A stretch of DNA of 64,000 bases from Hydractinia symbiolongicarpus (lineage: Eukaryota; Cnidaria; Hydrozoa; Anthoathecata; Hydractiniidae), in the NCBI RefSeq assembly GCF_029227915.1, contig NC_079884.1, positions 14,570,001-14,634,000 of the forward strand, in the 5' to 3' direction. The translations under genes and the position numbers were made by a program. The notes below the pieces were generated by a model, which did not search any database, was not told where the DNA came from, and was given only the letters and a program-made list of their open reading frames with translations. Numbering within the stretch: the first letter of the stretch is position 1; each line of letters starts with the position of its first letter. This document shows positions 1 through 12,791 of the stretch, in pieces.

Positions 1-678
1 TGAGGAATTACATATGACACATTTCATTATTATCTGTTTAAATGAAGTCAAGCCGACCAAAATGATATTCACACTGCTGTGCGATTCAACTCTGGTGCTA
101 ACTGATCCGATTATGTGGCAATATAGCCCACGTGATACGTGGGCTACATTGCTATACTAAGATTGCTATACTAAGATTATTGACAAAATTTGATCAAAAT
201 ACATCACGTGCGATAAATTTCGCCATTTTTTAACGACAAATGAAATGTGGATATAGAAAATTCAAAAATTTTTATTATTCGGCACAGTATCTTATTTTAC
301 AAAAAAAAATCCTTTTTTACAAAAAAATATTCTTTCATTTGAAAAATTCTAAAGTATACTAGCATCCTCAAGGTGACAATAATATAGGTTTTTGGAGGTG
401 TAAACTCTACCACACTTTAATTTATACCTTCATATGTTTTAGCTTTTTGCAGTCTATAGTACTCCATAAGAAAGGTTGCATATTCATTAGAGACCATCCA
501 CGCATAAAGTTACAACTGCAGGTATTGTTTGAATATCTTCATAACTGCAACCTTATTTGTGTGTAAACCTTTGTGGTGGAAATAATTGATTGTCAATTAA
601 AGTTTTTTTAAGTACAGTCAGGGATTGCCAGCAGCTGTAGCGTGCAAAAGGATTTGAAAAATCACCTTTTTATTGTAG
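1..678. other. Upstream of the first recognisable exon; no gene seen
   Basis: AT-rich sequence, probably intronic to the fibronectin type III gene that starts to be readable at 679. I found no convincing exon. The one structured item is a hairpin at 118-152: two 16-base arms around the core CCCACGT/ACGTGGG, with a three-base loop and one mismatch. Confidence 0.5.
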
Positions 679-3600
679 GCAGTTATAAAATCTCCAACCT
701 CCAATAAAGAATTAAATGATGAGCTTCAATTTGTACTTGAGTGCACTGCAGATTTGGAGAAACCGAACTCTCCCAAAGTGACAGGTGATGGCTTTAAATG
801 ATGACAAGTGATATTTTGTTTGACCTCAATTTTCAGTGGTAGCCTTGTTATCCATTTTGACTCAAGTAATAATAATGCCGTATTATGTCTTCCTGTCCGT
901 AACAAAAACGTCGTGTTATGGAAACACAAATGCAATATATATAAAGGACAGGCGACCCCGTGGATTTTTCCATGGGTGACCGACTTGAGAACTTGTTTTT
1001 TTTACATTTTTAGTGGAAAGTGCAACATCTGTGACGTTGTACTGGACCAAGTTCTATCCAAAGAATGGATTTGAAGTTTATTATCACATACTCCAAGGTA
1101 CCTTACTCCAAGGTTTCTTTTGCCATAGAAATGTAATTTCATTGATGACTGGTAACTCTGCAATGAGTTGGACTGATATTACTTGACGAAAATCTATATA
1201 TGAAAATAAAAACCTTGTAGAATTCTAGTTATCTGAATTCGTTACCCCTGCACCGCAAGACGCACGTTTCGTTCACGCGTTTTATTCATATTTTAGATTC
1301 ACAAGAAATATATGTTGGTAAAAATTCGGAACTCACAGTAGCCAATTTAAAGCCGAACAGAGACTATCATTTCTCAATGCGCATATCTTCCGAAGGAGTT
1401 TCAAGCCCACTTAGCGAGAACTCGTTGGCAAAGATGCCCGAATCAAGTAAAAATGCTATTCGTTATATTTTTTATATAATAAAATGCCTTAAGAACTTCA
1501 CCATATTTAAGAAGTTATGGTCCTAATTTTATACATAGTTAAAGCCTATTTTATCGGATTTGTTTTATTACTTTGAGTTTATTATGGTGTTTGTTCTGAA
1601 TGTGTACATAAGCGTTCTAAGATTGTGTATTACGGAAATAAAGCTGTTTGTGGTCATTAGTTTGTTATCAAATCAGCTTATTAATGGTTTTTTTCCAATA
1701 GGGAATAAGGGATTGTGATTTTGTATTTTTTTTAGAAAATAGGTTTTCCGTATTTTGTTTTCAGTTCCTAGTGCCCCCACCAACGTTCATATTATTAGTC
1801 GAAGTACATCACAATTAAAAATATGTTGGGATGAACCAATTGAACCGAATGGAGAACTAAAGGGATATATCCTCTCCATCGTAGGTACGTTCTCTATCCT
1901 TCTCATCGTGTAATATTTTCATGTTTTTTTGCATGAGTTTTCCCGGTTAGGCACACTTCTTGGCATCCAAGAAGTGTGCCTAAAGTTGTCAAGTTTTACA
2001 ACGGGATGCTGTTGTTGATTCTTTTCTCTTTGTTTTATTTTTTAACCCTGAAATGCTATATGTTTATTTGTATTATAGGGAAATCAATTAAAGTTCAATT
2101 AAAGGACAGTAGTTATTTATTTATAAACTTGATGCCTAACACAAAATATCACTTTGAAGTAAGTAGAACCTTTACTCATTATGTTAAGAAGTAGAGCATT
2201 TTTCTTGAATTTGTAGATGGTCAATCATGTGGCTTCATCTTTCAGGTTTGTGCTGTAACTTGCAAAGGTCCAGGAGAATGTGCTTCTCTTGTTACATCCA
2301 CACATAATCTGAGTAAGTTAACGTTGTCGCCTTATCACCGTATTTTAGAGTTTTAAAAAGTATTTAAAGGAGGATAACCATGTATTTCTTTTCGTGTTAG
2401 TATTGAAGAACGGTGTTTTATTTCTGTGGCGTGCTTTCTAAATTTCTAATCTTTTTTTATACTTTTTAGGTGTTTATGCGCCTTCAAAACCTGTTCTTCG
2501 TGTGTTGGGTCGCACTGAGATCAACGTTTCTTGGGATGCACCTCAACATCCTCTCGGCCGGTTAAACTATTACGATGTTCGTATGAATAACCAGGTATGC
2601 TGGCGCAGTAATAACGATGGCATTGTTTTTATTGACGTGAACCAAATTTTTGATTAAGTTGCTGCGTCCACAATTTTTAAAATAGTAATTTTCAAACTTT
2701 TAGAAGGAACAATAGACACGTGCTTATTATTATTTCTAAAAATTAAATAATTTTCGAGATATTTGCTCAAAAGAAAGTGCTTAAACTTTATGTTTTGAAC
2801 TACACTAAACTACATTGACATAGTATATATGTATATATTTAGTACATTGTGAAATGCGTAGCTACGTTATTTGCACTAAATTCCGTAAACGTCCAGATAT
2901 TAAATACTGAATGTACGCTATAAAATAATGTTTTACCTTAAAATTTTCTGGATGAAATACTATTTTGGAATAACAAACCATGGAATAATAAACTCCAGGC
3001 TTGTAGAAAACTGTGAGTATACTAGACGTGTTTTTTCTGTTTTGTAATTATCAGCAAAACCAGTACGGTGTTTTTAGGTAATATACAATGGAGTGGACAG
3101 AAATTTTACAGCTAAAAGTTTGATTCCAGGAAAAGAATACACGTTTACGGTATGTAAATTGTGTTTTATCTAATTGTTTTCTGCACAGTTGCTAGTCAAT
3201 GAAAGAGATACTTATATGTTCATAGAATCAATCTTAGGTTAGGTATTGCATCTTTATGTAATCAAATAGAAAAGAAGGTCTACATTTAACTTGTAGAATG
3301 ACAAGCTTTTTACAATTTGTGACCTTATTTGATCAGAGTAATTTACTGGATTAAATTTATTTAAATTGTTTAATACGTTTATCCATTAAAAGGCCTGGGT
3401 AGTGATTTTTACGGAATATAACCACAAGGTTCCTCGAAATTTAATGCAACAACCAAACGAAAATGAAATACTGGGATGACGGAAATCTTTCTAATTCCTG
3501 CTCTATCACATGTTTTTTGTCTTACGGGTACATCTTTGTTTACTTTTTATTACTAGTCACGTGTTACAATAGAATCAACTTTGTTTTAGGTTTCAGCATG

Positions 3601-3854
3601 GACTAGTGAAGGTAGATGTGAAAGCGAGGCAAGTTCCAGGAAAACGCCTAAACAGTGTAAGTCTCATTTTTCATCAATAACTTCGCATTTCTTTATAAAA
3701 CAAATTTTGAAACATTGTCCCGTTAATCTCAGTATTTTGGTGGTAGCTGCTAACAAATTGTGGGTTTTTTTTCCAGATTGACAATTTTTAGTTTTAAAAA
3801 TGTGATGCTATTTTTGTAATTTTAGATAAGAGGAAAGACAGCATTAAAAAATAA
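679..3854 (+). CDS. Fibronectin type III repeat protein, C-terminal part (5' end outside window)
   Basis: Ten exons join in frame: 679-784, 1014-1097, 1297-1446, 1765-1884, 2079-2158, 2246-2312, 2470-2594, 3078-3149, 3590-3656, 3826-3854. They total 900 nt, or 299 residues plus stop. Three FN3 domains are visible, at about residues 36-112, 114-200 and 203-292 of this partial protein. Each shows the early core tryptophan (TLYW, KICW, NVSW) and the late tyrosine motif (LKPNRDYHF, LMPNTKYHF, LIPGKEYTF). The C-terminus after the last domain is short and basic (YKRKDSIKK), with no transmembrane segment or GPI signal. The stop overlaps an AATAAA hexamer at 3850-3855. FN3 arrays occur in many receptors, matrix and cytoplasmic proteins, so the family member cannot be named. 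The exon 679-784 is a non-FN3 linker and is the least certain. Confidence 0.8.
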
Positions 3855-6800
3855 AAATGGTCAGTATTAACTGCTTAAAATTTCGGACGTGCATGCCTTC
3901 AGCATGTCCGAAAGTTTAATTGATAAGACTTTAAGTTATAAAATTTATGCTTCAAATGCCTCGTTCCTGCTGGAGATCAGACCTCTATTGATTGGCTCAG
4001 GAATATGCGTTGAAACCTTTGTACCCTTAAAAGAAGTCCTACCCCTTTGTCTCCTCTTTGTTTCTTAAATTTTCGTGTAAAAAATGCCCACTAACTCCTT
4101 GGAAAAAGAAAGAATTGTGTTCTGTTATCAGCATCAGTAAAGCGAAATCTCTAGATTCTAAATGGTCCAGTGTATCATCGCACTTCTACTTTGTAATCTT
4201 TTTTTAATTAGCTTAATTTCCTTATTTTGTATTTCTCTGCAACCTTGATCTGTTTTTAAATTTTAGTTTTGATGTTTTAGCATGTATCGTAGAAATATTT
4301 TGGAAAAACAGGACCTAATGACGCTTTAACTTCTTTTTCAGTCTTGGATTAGCTTTCTATTGTTCTTAGTGACCTGAATAAGAAATGTGAAATAGTATTT
4401 TCCTCCTTCTCTTTCCATATTTGCTTACTCTACGCATCTTTATTATGATTTCTTTTAAAAAGTAAAACAGATTAGATTTAGTCCGAATTTTCAAGCTTAT
4501 TTTATCACTAAGATTTTTTTTTTATTTTTCTATTATTGTTGTATTAATAATACCATTTTTCTTGTTGTTTTTCCGTTATATTATTTTCCTTTTGGCTTTC
4601 GTTTTAACCTCATAGAAATGGTTTGTTTTGATTTTATTTCGCCTAGACCTCCCAGCTAATCTCCTTATCGCTTTAACAATTAAGTAACAACACAACACCA
4701 AAAAATGAAGGTGAAAATAAAATATAGCTTGATAAAAATGATTATCGGATAGTTTTTTCTATTTTTTCATAGATACGTGGGTTGACTTCATTCAAACGCC
4801 CAGCTTCTGGTCGCACGAAATATTCGTAAAAAGAATTCCTCATCAATCTAAGCTACATGACTTTTTTGAGACATTTCGATTATTACGTGATTTGCTTCTT
4901 CATGTCAGCTTGAATAACTTCATTTAGCCTTAACCACCCTTTTCCTAGTAAAGCTGAAATTTCAAAATCTGCAACCTCCTAAGCTAACTTAGTTAACCAA
5001 CTAAAGCTAGCAGAAGTGGTACGTACACTGAACCAAGGTGGAAGGTAACTTTCAACTCAGGTTTCAGCTACCATTTAATTTGTTATAGCAACTGTTATAT
5101 AGATATATTTTATATATGCGTTGAAAGTTTTAAGATTGTATATATATTCTTTTTAAATTAGTTTTTTTCTACGTTATTTCTTGTTATGGTTTGATTTCAG
5201 TTTATTCATAAACAGCTTAGAATAAGCAGATTTTCTTATTTTGACAGATGTAGACAAAAGTGAATGTATAAATATATTTTTGGAAGTTAAACTAAAATTA
5301 TATTTTTAAAAGAATATTTTAGTAAAATAATGATAATATTAATAATTGTGTATCCAGGCTTTATACTAAATTTACATTTTTTATCCCATGCAACAACAAT
5401 AACAGCAACGACAACAAGTAGTGCAAAATATGAGAACTATGAGAAATTAATATACCTTTGAAAAAGAAAAATTCATTCGTAAGTCATGGATAAATTAAAT
5501 TTTAGTTGGAATAGTTTTAAATAATAGAATGTTTCAAAATGGATTTGCGGTTTAATTAGGTAAGGAATTGCGGAAAATCTTTCTGAGGAAACAAATAAAC
5601 AGCATGAAACTGCTAAATACATCGTGATTTTAATCCCTTTGAACAATGGATATGCAATTTTGTAGCAAATCAGTGTTAAAAACGCATCCTTTGTTCTTCT
5701 GCAGCAAAATCATTTTGAATATAGAAGTTAATGAAGATTTTTTCGTTACATATATAGTTTTTTGTAAAAAAATAATATTTTTACTGGGTGCTTTTTGTAT
5801 TTTAGTTAAAGCATGTAAGCAGTGAAATATTAAAAATATAGTAATATATATATAAGAATGAAATGTGTAAGTTAAGAAATTCAGAAAGATAGAATGTTTT
5901 TATAATTTACGGTTTTCTGTTTTTGTTTATTGTTTTTGTTGAAAACTCTATTTAATTCGGATATAATTGCTTAATCATTCAAAATTTTCGAGTTCATAAT
6001 AAAACGAAAAGAAATAAAAGCAATTTGATTTCTACAGAAGAACATTTTTATCGGCGTGTTATGAAAGACTGATTGAGTTTTGATTGCATTTAGATTTTCT
6101 GTTCTTTTGATTTCTCGAGATAACGATCAAGACAACAAAAGGAAGTTTTTATCAAAAGTTATTATTTTTATTTTTTTATTTCACTCTTTGTTTAAGAAGA
6201 TAATATTTATTTGTTTGACGTCATAGAGGGAAGGGGTTAATCTAGCTACACCACAATAAGTCTGTTACAGAGTTATCCGTCTTTTTCTTTTAAAGTAAAA
6301 CAAAAAAAAAACTAAAAGATAAATTGATTAATAGGACATAACAGTTTTAATTTAAAAGGACCATTTAAAGAGTGATTTATAACATCCACTGGCGCGTGCC
6401 ATCATTTTAAATCGATATTAAATAAACTTATTGTTTTCAAATATCAATAATGTTTTTTCGTATTGTTGTTGTCGTTTTTTAAACATCAAGATTCGAAGCA
6501 AATAAACTATTCCAATGAACACTTTAAAAAAAGAATGATAAATTATTTAAAACGAAAGAAGCGTGCTTTAAAGATATTTTTTTTCGCCTTTTTCGATTTC
6601 TTTTTCTCTTGTTAACTGACTTAGAGATTATTTTCTGGTGAGTCATTAAGTGACCAAGATGCTTCCGTGTCCATGCAAAGAAAAACCTAGATTATTGTTG
6701 TTTTTACAGTCAACCCTTTTTAAGAGCTATGGTTATCTTAGTAATTACACGTAGTAAAAACGTGACCAATTTTAGATAAACTTTATCAAACTAAAAACCC

Positions 6801-8611
6801 TCACGTTTTTCAAAATTATGTCACATTGCCAAAAAAACTAGCTAAATTTTTCCCTCTTCATTTTTGAGTTTATAATCTCCGCAATCAGGTATTTTGTGGA
6901 ATAGCTTTGAAATAGGGACTTTTTTCTGGAAAATCAAATTTTTGAAAACCTCGAATTTTTTAATTGTTTCTGACGTGTATCTTTTGGTGGGTAAAAATAC
7001 TTATCGAAGAAAATCGATCTTAAAAATAAATGGGTCCCTGGTAATTTAGTAAACCGTAGATCTCCATGATTTTGTTATAGCTAATTAATGTGTCCATTTT
7101 AATCCTCATGTTTTACTCACACATTTTGAAGTAATTGTTGTAAACCTATAAAATCATTCATGATGGCATGCCAGAACAAGGTGTTTCTCTTTTCCTTGCT
7201 GCCCTCATTGCACAAAGTATGAATATTAAAATTTTAATACCTTTTTTATGACCGAATGCAAAAAATCTAAGATTGTACAATATGAACAATACAAAATTCA
7301 GGTAAATATACGTAGTTTGCTACTTGTTCTACAAAAAAGTATTTGTATTACAGCTAACTTTCACCATTACCATAATTACCACATGCAATGTTAATCGCTG
7401 TAGAGTTAATGAATAAAAACACACAAAGCTGTCCACTCTTGCATTTTGTCATCATTATTTTGTTTTCTTGGGTGCCCTAACTTTCGCTCTACACAAAACA
7501 GTGGCAGTTTTATCTGATGATGATGAATAAAATTATCTAAAAACGTTTGAAAATATTAACACGTTACCTCAGTCATAGAGATGTTTCATTCTGTGGTAAG
7601 AATACAGTGCAGAAACTTGCGCAAGCATAACCCTTCACCAATTTTGGGCAAATCTGTCCAGTTTATGTCAGTAAATTTTTCAAAAGCATCAATTCGCGAA
7701 TGGGAATAAAAAATTTTCCTTTAATTCGCAAAACAAAATGTTCACGAAAAAAATATGGAGATTTTTTTTATTATGCCAATTAATAAATTCGACGTTGATA
7801 TTTTTTATTGCTCGCGAGTGTGAAGATACGCGAGCCTGGCCAAGAATTGTTTATTGCGGGTTCATTTTTATGCTTTGATAATAAAAGGGTACGTTCGAGG
7901 TTCAATCAATGAATTTTTTTCTGTCTTGAGGTAAGCTATGTGACTGACAAGACTTAGATTCTAATACAGTGTGGGAGACGTAATTCTGACGTTACCCTGG
8001 TAATGCTGGGTTTTTCGTTGGCATCCAATACCTATGATTTCAAACTAGTAAGTTGTTGAGCACAGTATATACGATCTAATGTATGCTGTAAATATAAAAA
8101 TTAATGAATAAAATTACGACAAACACAGCTCTCTAGAATACCTTCGGACTTTACCTTACACAAGTCAAATATATCTTGTGTATATTACCACGAAACAGAA
8201 AGACGAAAAAGAAAAAAAAACAGCAATGCCACGTCTTTGCATAAACAGGATTATGAAAGAATTCCAAATCGTTTCTTTGTTACATTATTTCTATACTTGA
8301 CAATATCAATACTTTCACTTTACATCCGTTACCAGCTATCTAAGTTCTTTGTTTGCAAACTGGGTTAGCAAAGGGGCTTTTTTTGTTTATTTTTTTTAGA
8401 ACTTTTCTTAAGACCCCCTGTTAAGAATAGCATCAATTATTTAAAGCGATTGAACACAATTCATTCCAACGCAAGAAAAACAATCAAAAAGATAATTTAT
8501 GTTGCTGTAGTAATATTTAAATTATGTTTTCACCTGTTATGTCTTTTATTCTCGAATAGACTTAAATAACGCAAGCTAGTTCGTATCAAAGTCATTTCAG
8601 TCCTTAGTGAC
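3855..8611. other. Intergenic DNA, no gene seen
   Basis: About 4.7 kb of AT-rich DNA between two plus-strand genes. Homopolymer runs and short AT repeats are frequent. I saw no open frame with recognisable protein sequence and no clear transposon ends. The last few hundred bases should contain the promoter of the nuclear receptor gene, but I could not identify a TATA box or start site with confidence. Confidence 0.6.
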
Positions 8612-11600
8612 ATGGAAGGAAGTCATACGAATTACACAGAGATGGATACAGTAACCAGCAAATCAGGTAACTGTGATATATTAGGTGTCTCAATATATGG
8701 TCAACTTTGGGAGATATATGATCACCTTTGAGTGATATACACTCACGAGTGATATAGTGTCTATGAGTGATTATGCTCTAGTTTGCAGCTTAGAAAGCTG
8801 TACGCTTTATTTTTACTACGAAAATTCGGTGAAAAAGCTAATTTTGGCCACTTATTACTGACTTTTTTGAACCGATAAAGTACATTTCTAGCTTTTTATT
8901 TTCTAATTCATGAAATTCCAACGAAAATAACTTTATTTAATTATTATACAGTACAATTTACAAATTTATATAATATAGTAGCTATATACCACTTTCTCAA
9001 CGTGGTGAGATAGTAGCTAAGCACATAGCACAAGTGGAATGATGCCAAAGGAATGGATGGTGTTGGGTGTCAGCAAGAAATGCCGTGTGATTTTACTTTC
9101 TTAAAACCTCCTTTTTATTGGTTTGTTTAACGTGTTGTCGTAATTTGCATTAATGAATTCATCTCTGTTTAGGTCGACTTCTAGATACGCTTTGTGTAGT
9201 GTGTGGTGACAACTCGTCTGGAAAGCATTATGGTGTCTACGCTTGCGACGGTTGCAGTGGCTTTTTTAAAAGAAGCATAAGAAAGAATAAGTAAGAAATT
9301 GAAAAAATATTTTTATCTGGTATCTTGTAGAATAAGTAAGAGATTGAAAATATTTTTATCTCATATTTCGTGGAAGCATTTTAGCAACTTTCTTTAGTAA
9401 AGTTAGTCCGTATTTTCAATTATGGGCAACAGTACTATCGTTAATTTTTGTGTCATGTTATTTTAACGACATTACCGATAAGATAATGTCGTTAAAATAT
9501 TTTCGCTAAATGAAAATGACGCGAAAATTAGTTTGAAGATATTGTTGTATATATGATAGTTTCTCCTAGAGAGTTTTACTACAAAATAGTATTTTTGTTA
9601 TTGTATCATATTAAGACGAGTTACTGCGTTGCAATTCGCTAAATTAACATTGCGCTATTAAGGGCTATTTTTTCGCTAAATTTAGTTAACGCTAAATTAT
9701 GTGTGCAAAGAAAATACCCGGGAAGTAAACTGAATTCCCGAACGATTTTTGAAATGCGGTTTTCACCACTAAAATTTAGCTAACGCTAAAATTAAGCGAC
9801 CAAAGATAATTTACAAATGATTTGGCTTAAGCGTTAATATAATACCCGTTGTTCAATTTTTAATAATGAGCAGATTGGTTCCAAAGAGATCTTAGAGTAG
9901 AAATAGCAAAAAATAGCTTTAAATTGTTCACTTTATGAAACCTAATTTCGGATAAAATGCGAGCGCATATGACAAATGTTCATGTTTATTGTAGAAAATA
10001 TACATGCCGGCAGAAGCAACATGGTGTTCACTTTGATCGTAACCATGACGACGTCATTAAAACGTGCCCAGTTGATAAAATACATCGAAACCAATGTAGA
10101 TATTGTCGCTTGCAAAAGTGCTTACAGGCTAACATGAACAAAGATGGTGAGTTTCTTTGTCTTTTTGTATTTGGAAATAAATTTTTTGTAATTTTTTACG
10201 TTTACACACAGCTTCCTGTTCTGTTTTTATATCTATGTATATTTATATTTCTTTCTTTTATTTAGCTGTTCAGCATGAGCGCGGACCACGCAACTCTACA
10301 CTTCGTAAACAACGGGAGAGAAAGCACATGCGAATTGAATCACCCTCACAATGTCATATTTCAATGGTGCACGCACATAACCCAGTTTCCATGTATGCTG
10401 ACAAAACGTCTTTAAACTATCACGAAAATATTTTGTCAGCGATTATTTCTGCTGAACCTAAAGAATTAAGATTAGAGGACGAGGTAGGTTTATTTTTTTA
10501 TTTATTTACTTATATATTTGTGTTTGATTATTTGTTTGCTTTGTTTGCTTTGTTTATTTGTTTGCTTTGTTTGCTTTGTTTCTGTCATTCTGTTTCAGGT
10601 ATTTGTTGTTGTTTACTGTTGTTACTTTTGTTGTTGTTGTTGTTATTGTTATTGTTGTTGTTGTTGTCAATATATTTCTTTATTTTGCTAGTTCTACCAC
10701 GACGTAAACAACAACAACATTTCGCTAACAGAAGCTACTGCAAAACTTTTATTTCTTGTGGTACAATGGGCAAAGAATCTTTCACCGTTTACTTCACTTA
10801 GCTATGGAGATCAGGTTGGTAGGCATCGTGTTTACAAATATCATGTACTAATGTTGCTTAGCCTCTGTATTTTTTCAAAATCCAAAAAAATTTTAAATTT
10901 GTATCATATGATCGTTTCATATCAAAGTATATGTACCGTTGTGAATTTTAATTTTTTAGGTTACGTTGATTGAAAAGCAATGGTGCGAACTATTTATCAT
11001 ATCGGCTTGTCATTGGAATCTTCTGCCTTTTGATTGGTTAAGAGAGATAGTGCATAATGAAAATCTATTGGATGAGAGAGATATAGAAATGCTCGAAGAA
11101 ATGCAAGAGATTATATATACTTTTAAAGAACTTCGCATCAGCACGAAAGAATCATGTTGCTTGAAATTTATCTCTCTATTTAATTCTTGTAAGTAACTGA
11201 TATTTCGCACTTTTAATAAAAAAGACAAAACTGTCAATAAACTGCATATAAGGACATGTAATAAATAGAGTCCACTGTAAACTCGTGAATTTAAAAACCT
11301 GGAAAAAGAAATAACTACTAATGTAAAGACGCAGTCGATAAATTACATAAGTCCTTCAACGTAAAAAAAAACATGACCTTTCTATGATCTTTTTCTATGA
11401 CTTTTTTCTATGACTTTTGCATGACTTCTGGAACTGTGGACATCCTGTTTTATTGGACTGGAGAATGATTGGACCTTTTCATATAAGATTTCCAAAAAAT
11501 AATTTTATTTATCGTGTAAAAACATCATTTCTATAAATTCATTGTTATGTTTATATTTATATAGGTTAAATTATAGATTTTTAACTTGAAAGTATTTTTC

Positions 11601-11850
11601 TTTGTTAGATACCTCTGGCTTGAACAACAGCACGCCCGTCAGTGTACTGCGCGATCGCTGTCAAATCACTCTATCGGAGTACACCGCAAGAAAATGTTCA
11701 GATCAACCAGGAAGATTTGGACGGATCCTGCTGACTTTAGGAAGGATTCAGAAGATCTCACCGAAACTTATAGAAGCCGTTTTTTTTAAAAAGGAAATTG
11801 GTGACATTCCCATGGAGACCCTTGTTAGAAATATGTTTCATAGGACTTGA
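8612..11850 (+). CDS. NR2E1: Nuclear receptor, NR2E group (tailless/TLX-like)
   Basis: Seven exons join in frame: 8612-8666, 9173-9290, 9995-10146, 10266-10483, 10692-10814, 10960-11188, 11609-11850. They encode 378 residues. This is a DNA-binding transcription factor of the orphan receptor family. The first zinc finger reads [20 protein letters not shown], so the P-box is CDGCS, the form typical of tailless/TLX and different from the usual CEGCK. The carboxy-terminal extension [20 protein letters not shown] is also TLX-like. The ligand-binding domain is recognised by helix 3-4 ([14 protein letters not shown]), by W and LLPF further on, and by an AF-2 motif [11 protein letters not shown] just before the stop. 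The second finger is unusual: about 18 residues separate its first two cysteines, where TLX has about 7. The start ATG at 8612 opens a short 18-residue lead; a further 5' exon is possible. Subfamily is secure; strict orthology to NR2E1 rather than another NR2E member is inference. Confidence 0.92.
9460..9498. repeat. Perfect 15-bp inverted repeat in receptor intron 2
   Basis: Arms 9460-9474 (ATTTTAACGACATTA) and 9484-9498 are exact reverse complements around a nine-base spacer. It lies in the intron between exons 2 and 3 of the nuclear receptor gene. The following 350 bases contain several related CGCTAAA/TTTAGCG pieces, so it may belong to a decayed inverted-repeat element. Confidence 0.6.
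10612..10667. repeat. TTG-rich microsatellite in receptor intron 4
   Basis: An interrupted (TTG)n/(TTA)n tract lies about 25 bases before the splice acceptor of exon 5 (10692). The exon itself contains AAC repeats (10707-10718) that are complementary to it. Confidence 0.85.
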
Positions 11851-12791
11851 TGTGTTTCTTTTGTAATAATTTTTCTAACTTTTTAGCTTTTTTTTACTTT
11901 CTTTGATTTGGAAAGAACTATACAACCATACAATTATTTTTCAAAGAAAAAAAACAGAACAAAGATAAAAGGAAAAACTCGAGTGTTTCGGCTTTCTGCG
12001 ATAATTTTTTTGCGTTTTGAGATATTGCAGGTTGAGATAAATTGTTAGGTGAATAAGTAATTCTAGAAAATATCTAAATGTTTTATTTTTATAATCATTT
12101 AATTTTTTTGTATACGAATTAAATTATTTCCATAAAAAGATATATTAACTAATTAAAAACCTTCAGTTAATATTTTCTTTTTTTTTTTGACAGACATCTC
12201 CCGTGCATCTCTTTGATTTATCGTCTTTACTGGTACTCAACGTCATCCCCAGGGGCGTTTGACATTTTGACATCGAGGCAGCTGGCTTGTTTAGCCGTCA
12301 AGTAAGCGCTAGCGGCTTTGACATGGGCAACAACCCCTGGGGACGAGGATGTACTGGTGCTATATTAATAGGTGCTATATTAACTTATGAAGATAATAGG
12401 GGACATTTTCATCACTGTGGCTAATTGCAGAAAGCAGACCACATTAGTGTGAAGAAGTAATGTTGTCGAGTCTGATGTATATTACGCGAAGAAACAACTG
12501 AATTGTCTTGTGGGGTTTCTGTTAAATTGTATTTACATTCAAAAAAGTCACTGTCGAACTTTTACATAGCACGTCACAATCGTGTTCAAGTCGTGTGTAT
12601 ATTTACAGTATATAAAAACAACTTAGAACCCAGTACATTCTTCTAAACATTGTCTTTATGCACGATCTTTTCTAACGTTGTGCTTGATCTTATAAAAGTG
12701 GTATCAGCCTAATTTTGAACGAACTGAGCTCTAAGTCATTGTTTTATAAAAAATATATATTTTACTGAATTTTCTTTTTTAATGTCGGTTT
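11851..12791. other. Intergenic DNA between convergent genes
   Basis: This separates the plus-strand nuclear receptor from the minus-strand ADAMTS-like gene, so it should hold both 3' ends. It contains one small terminal-inverted-repeat element (12238-12351). I saw no further gene. Confidence 0.6.
12238..12351. mobile_element. Short non-autonomous inverted-repeat element (MITE-like)
   Basis: The ends share the core TCCCCAGGGG (left, about 12246-12255) and CCCCTGGGGA (right, about 12334-12343) in inverted orientation. The element is flanked by a direct repeat, TACTGGTACT at 12228-12237 and TACTGGTGCT at 12352-12361, as expected of a target-site duplication of 8-10 bases. It has no coding capacity. 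The superfamily is not certain; an 8-10 bp duplication would fit hAT or Mutator-like elements. Confidence 0.6.

Noticed and set aside
10235-10801. Open frame of 188 codons with a leucine run
   Set aside because: It is produced by the TTG microsatellite and crosses two true introns and exons of the nuclear receptor gene in other frames.
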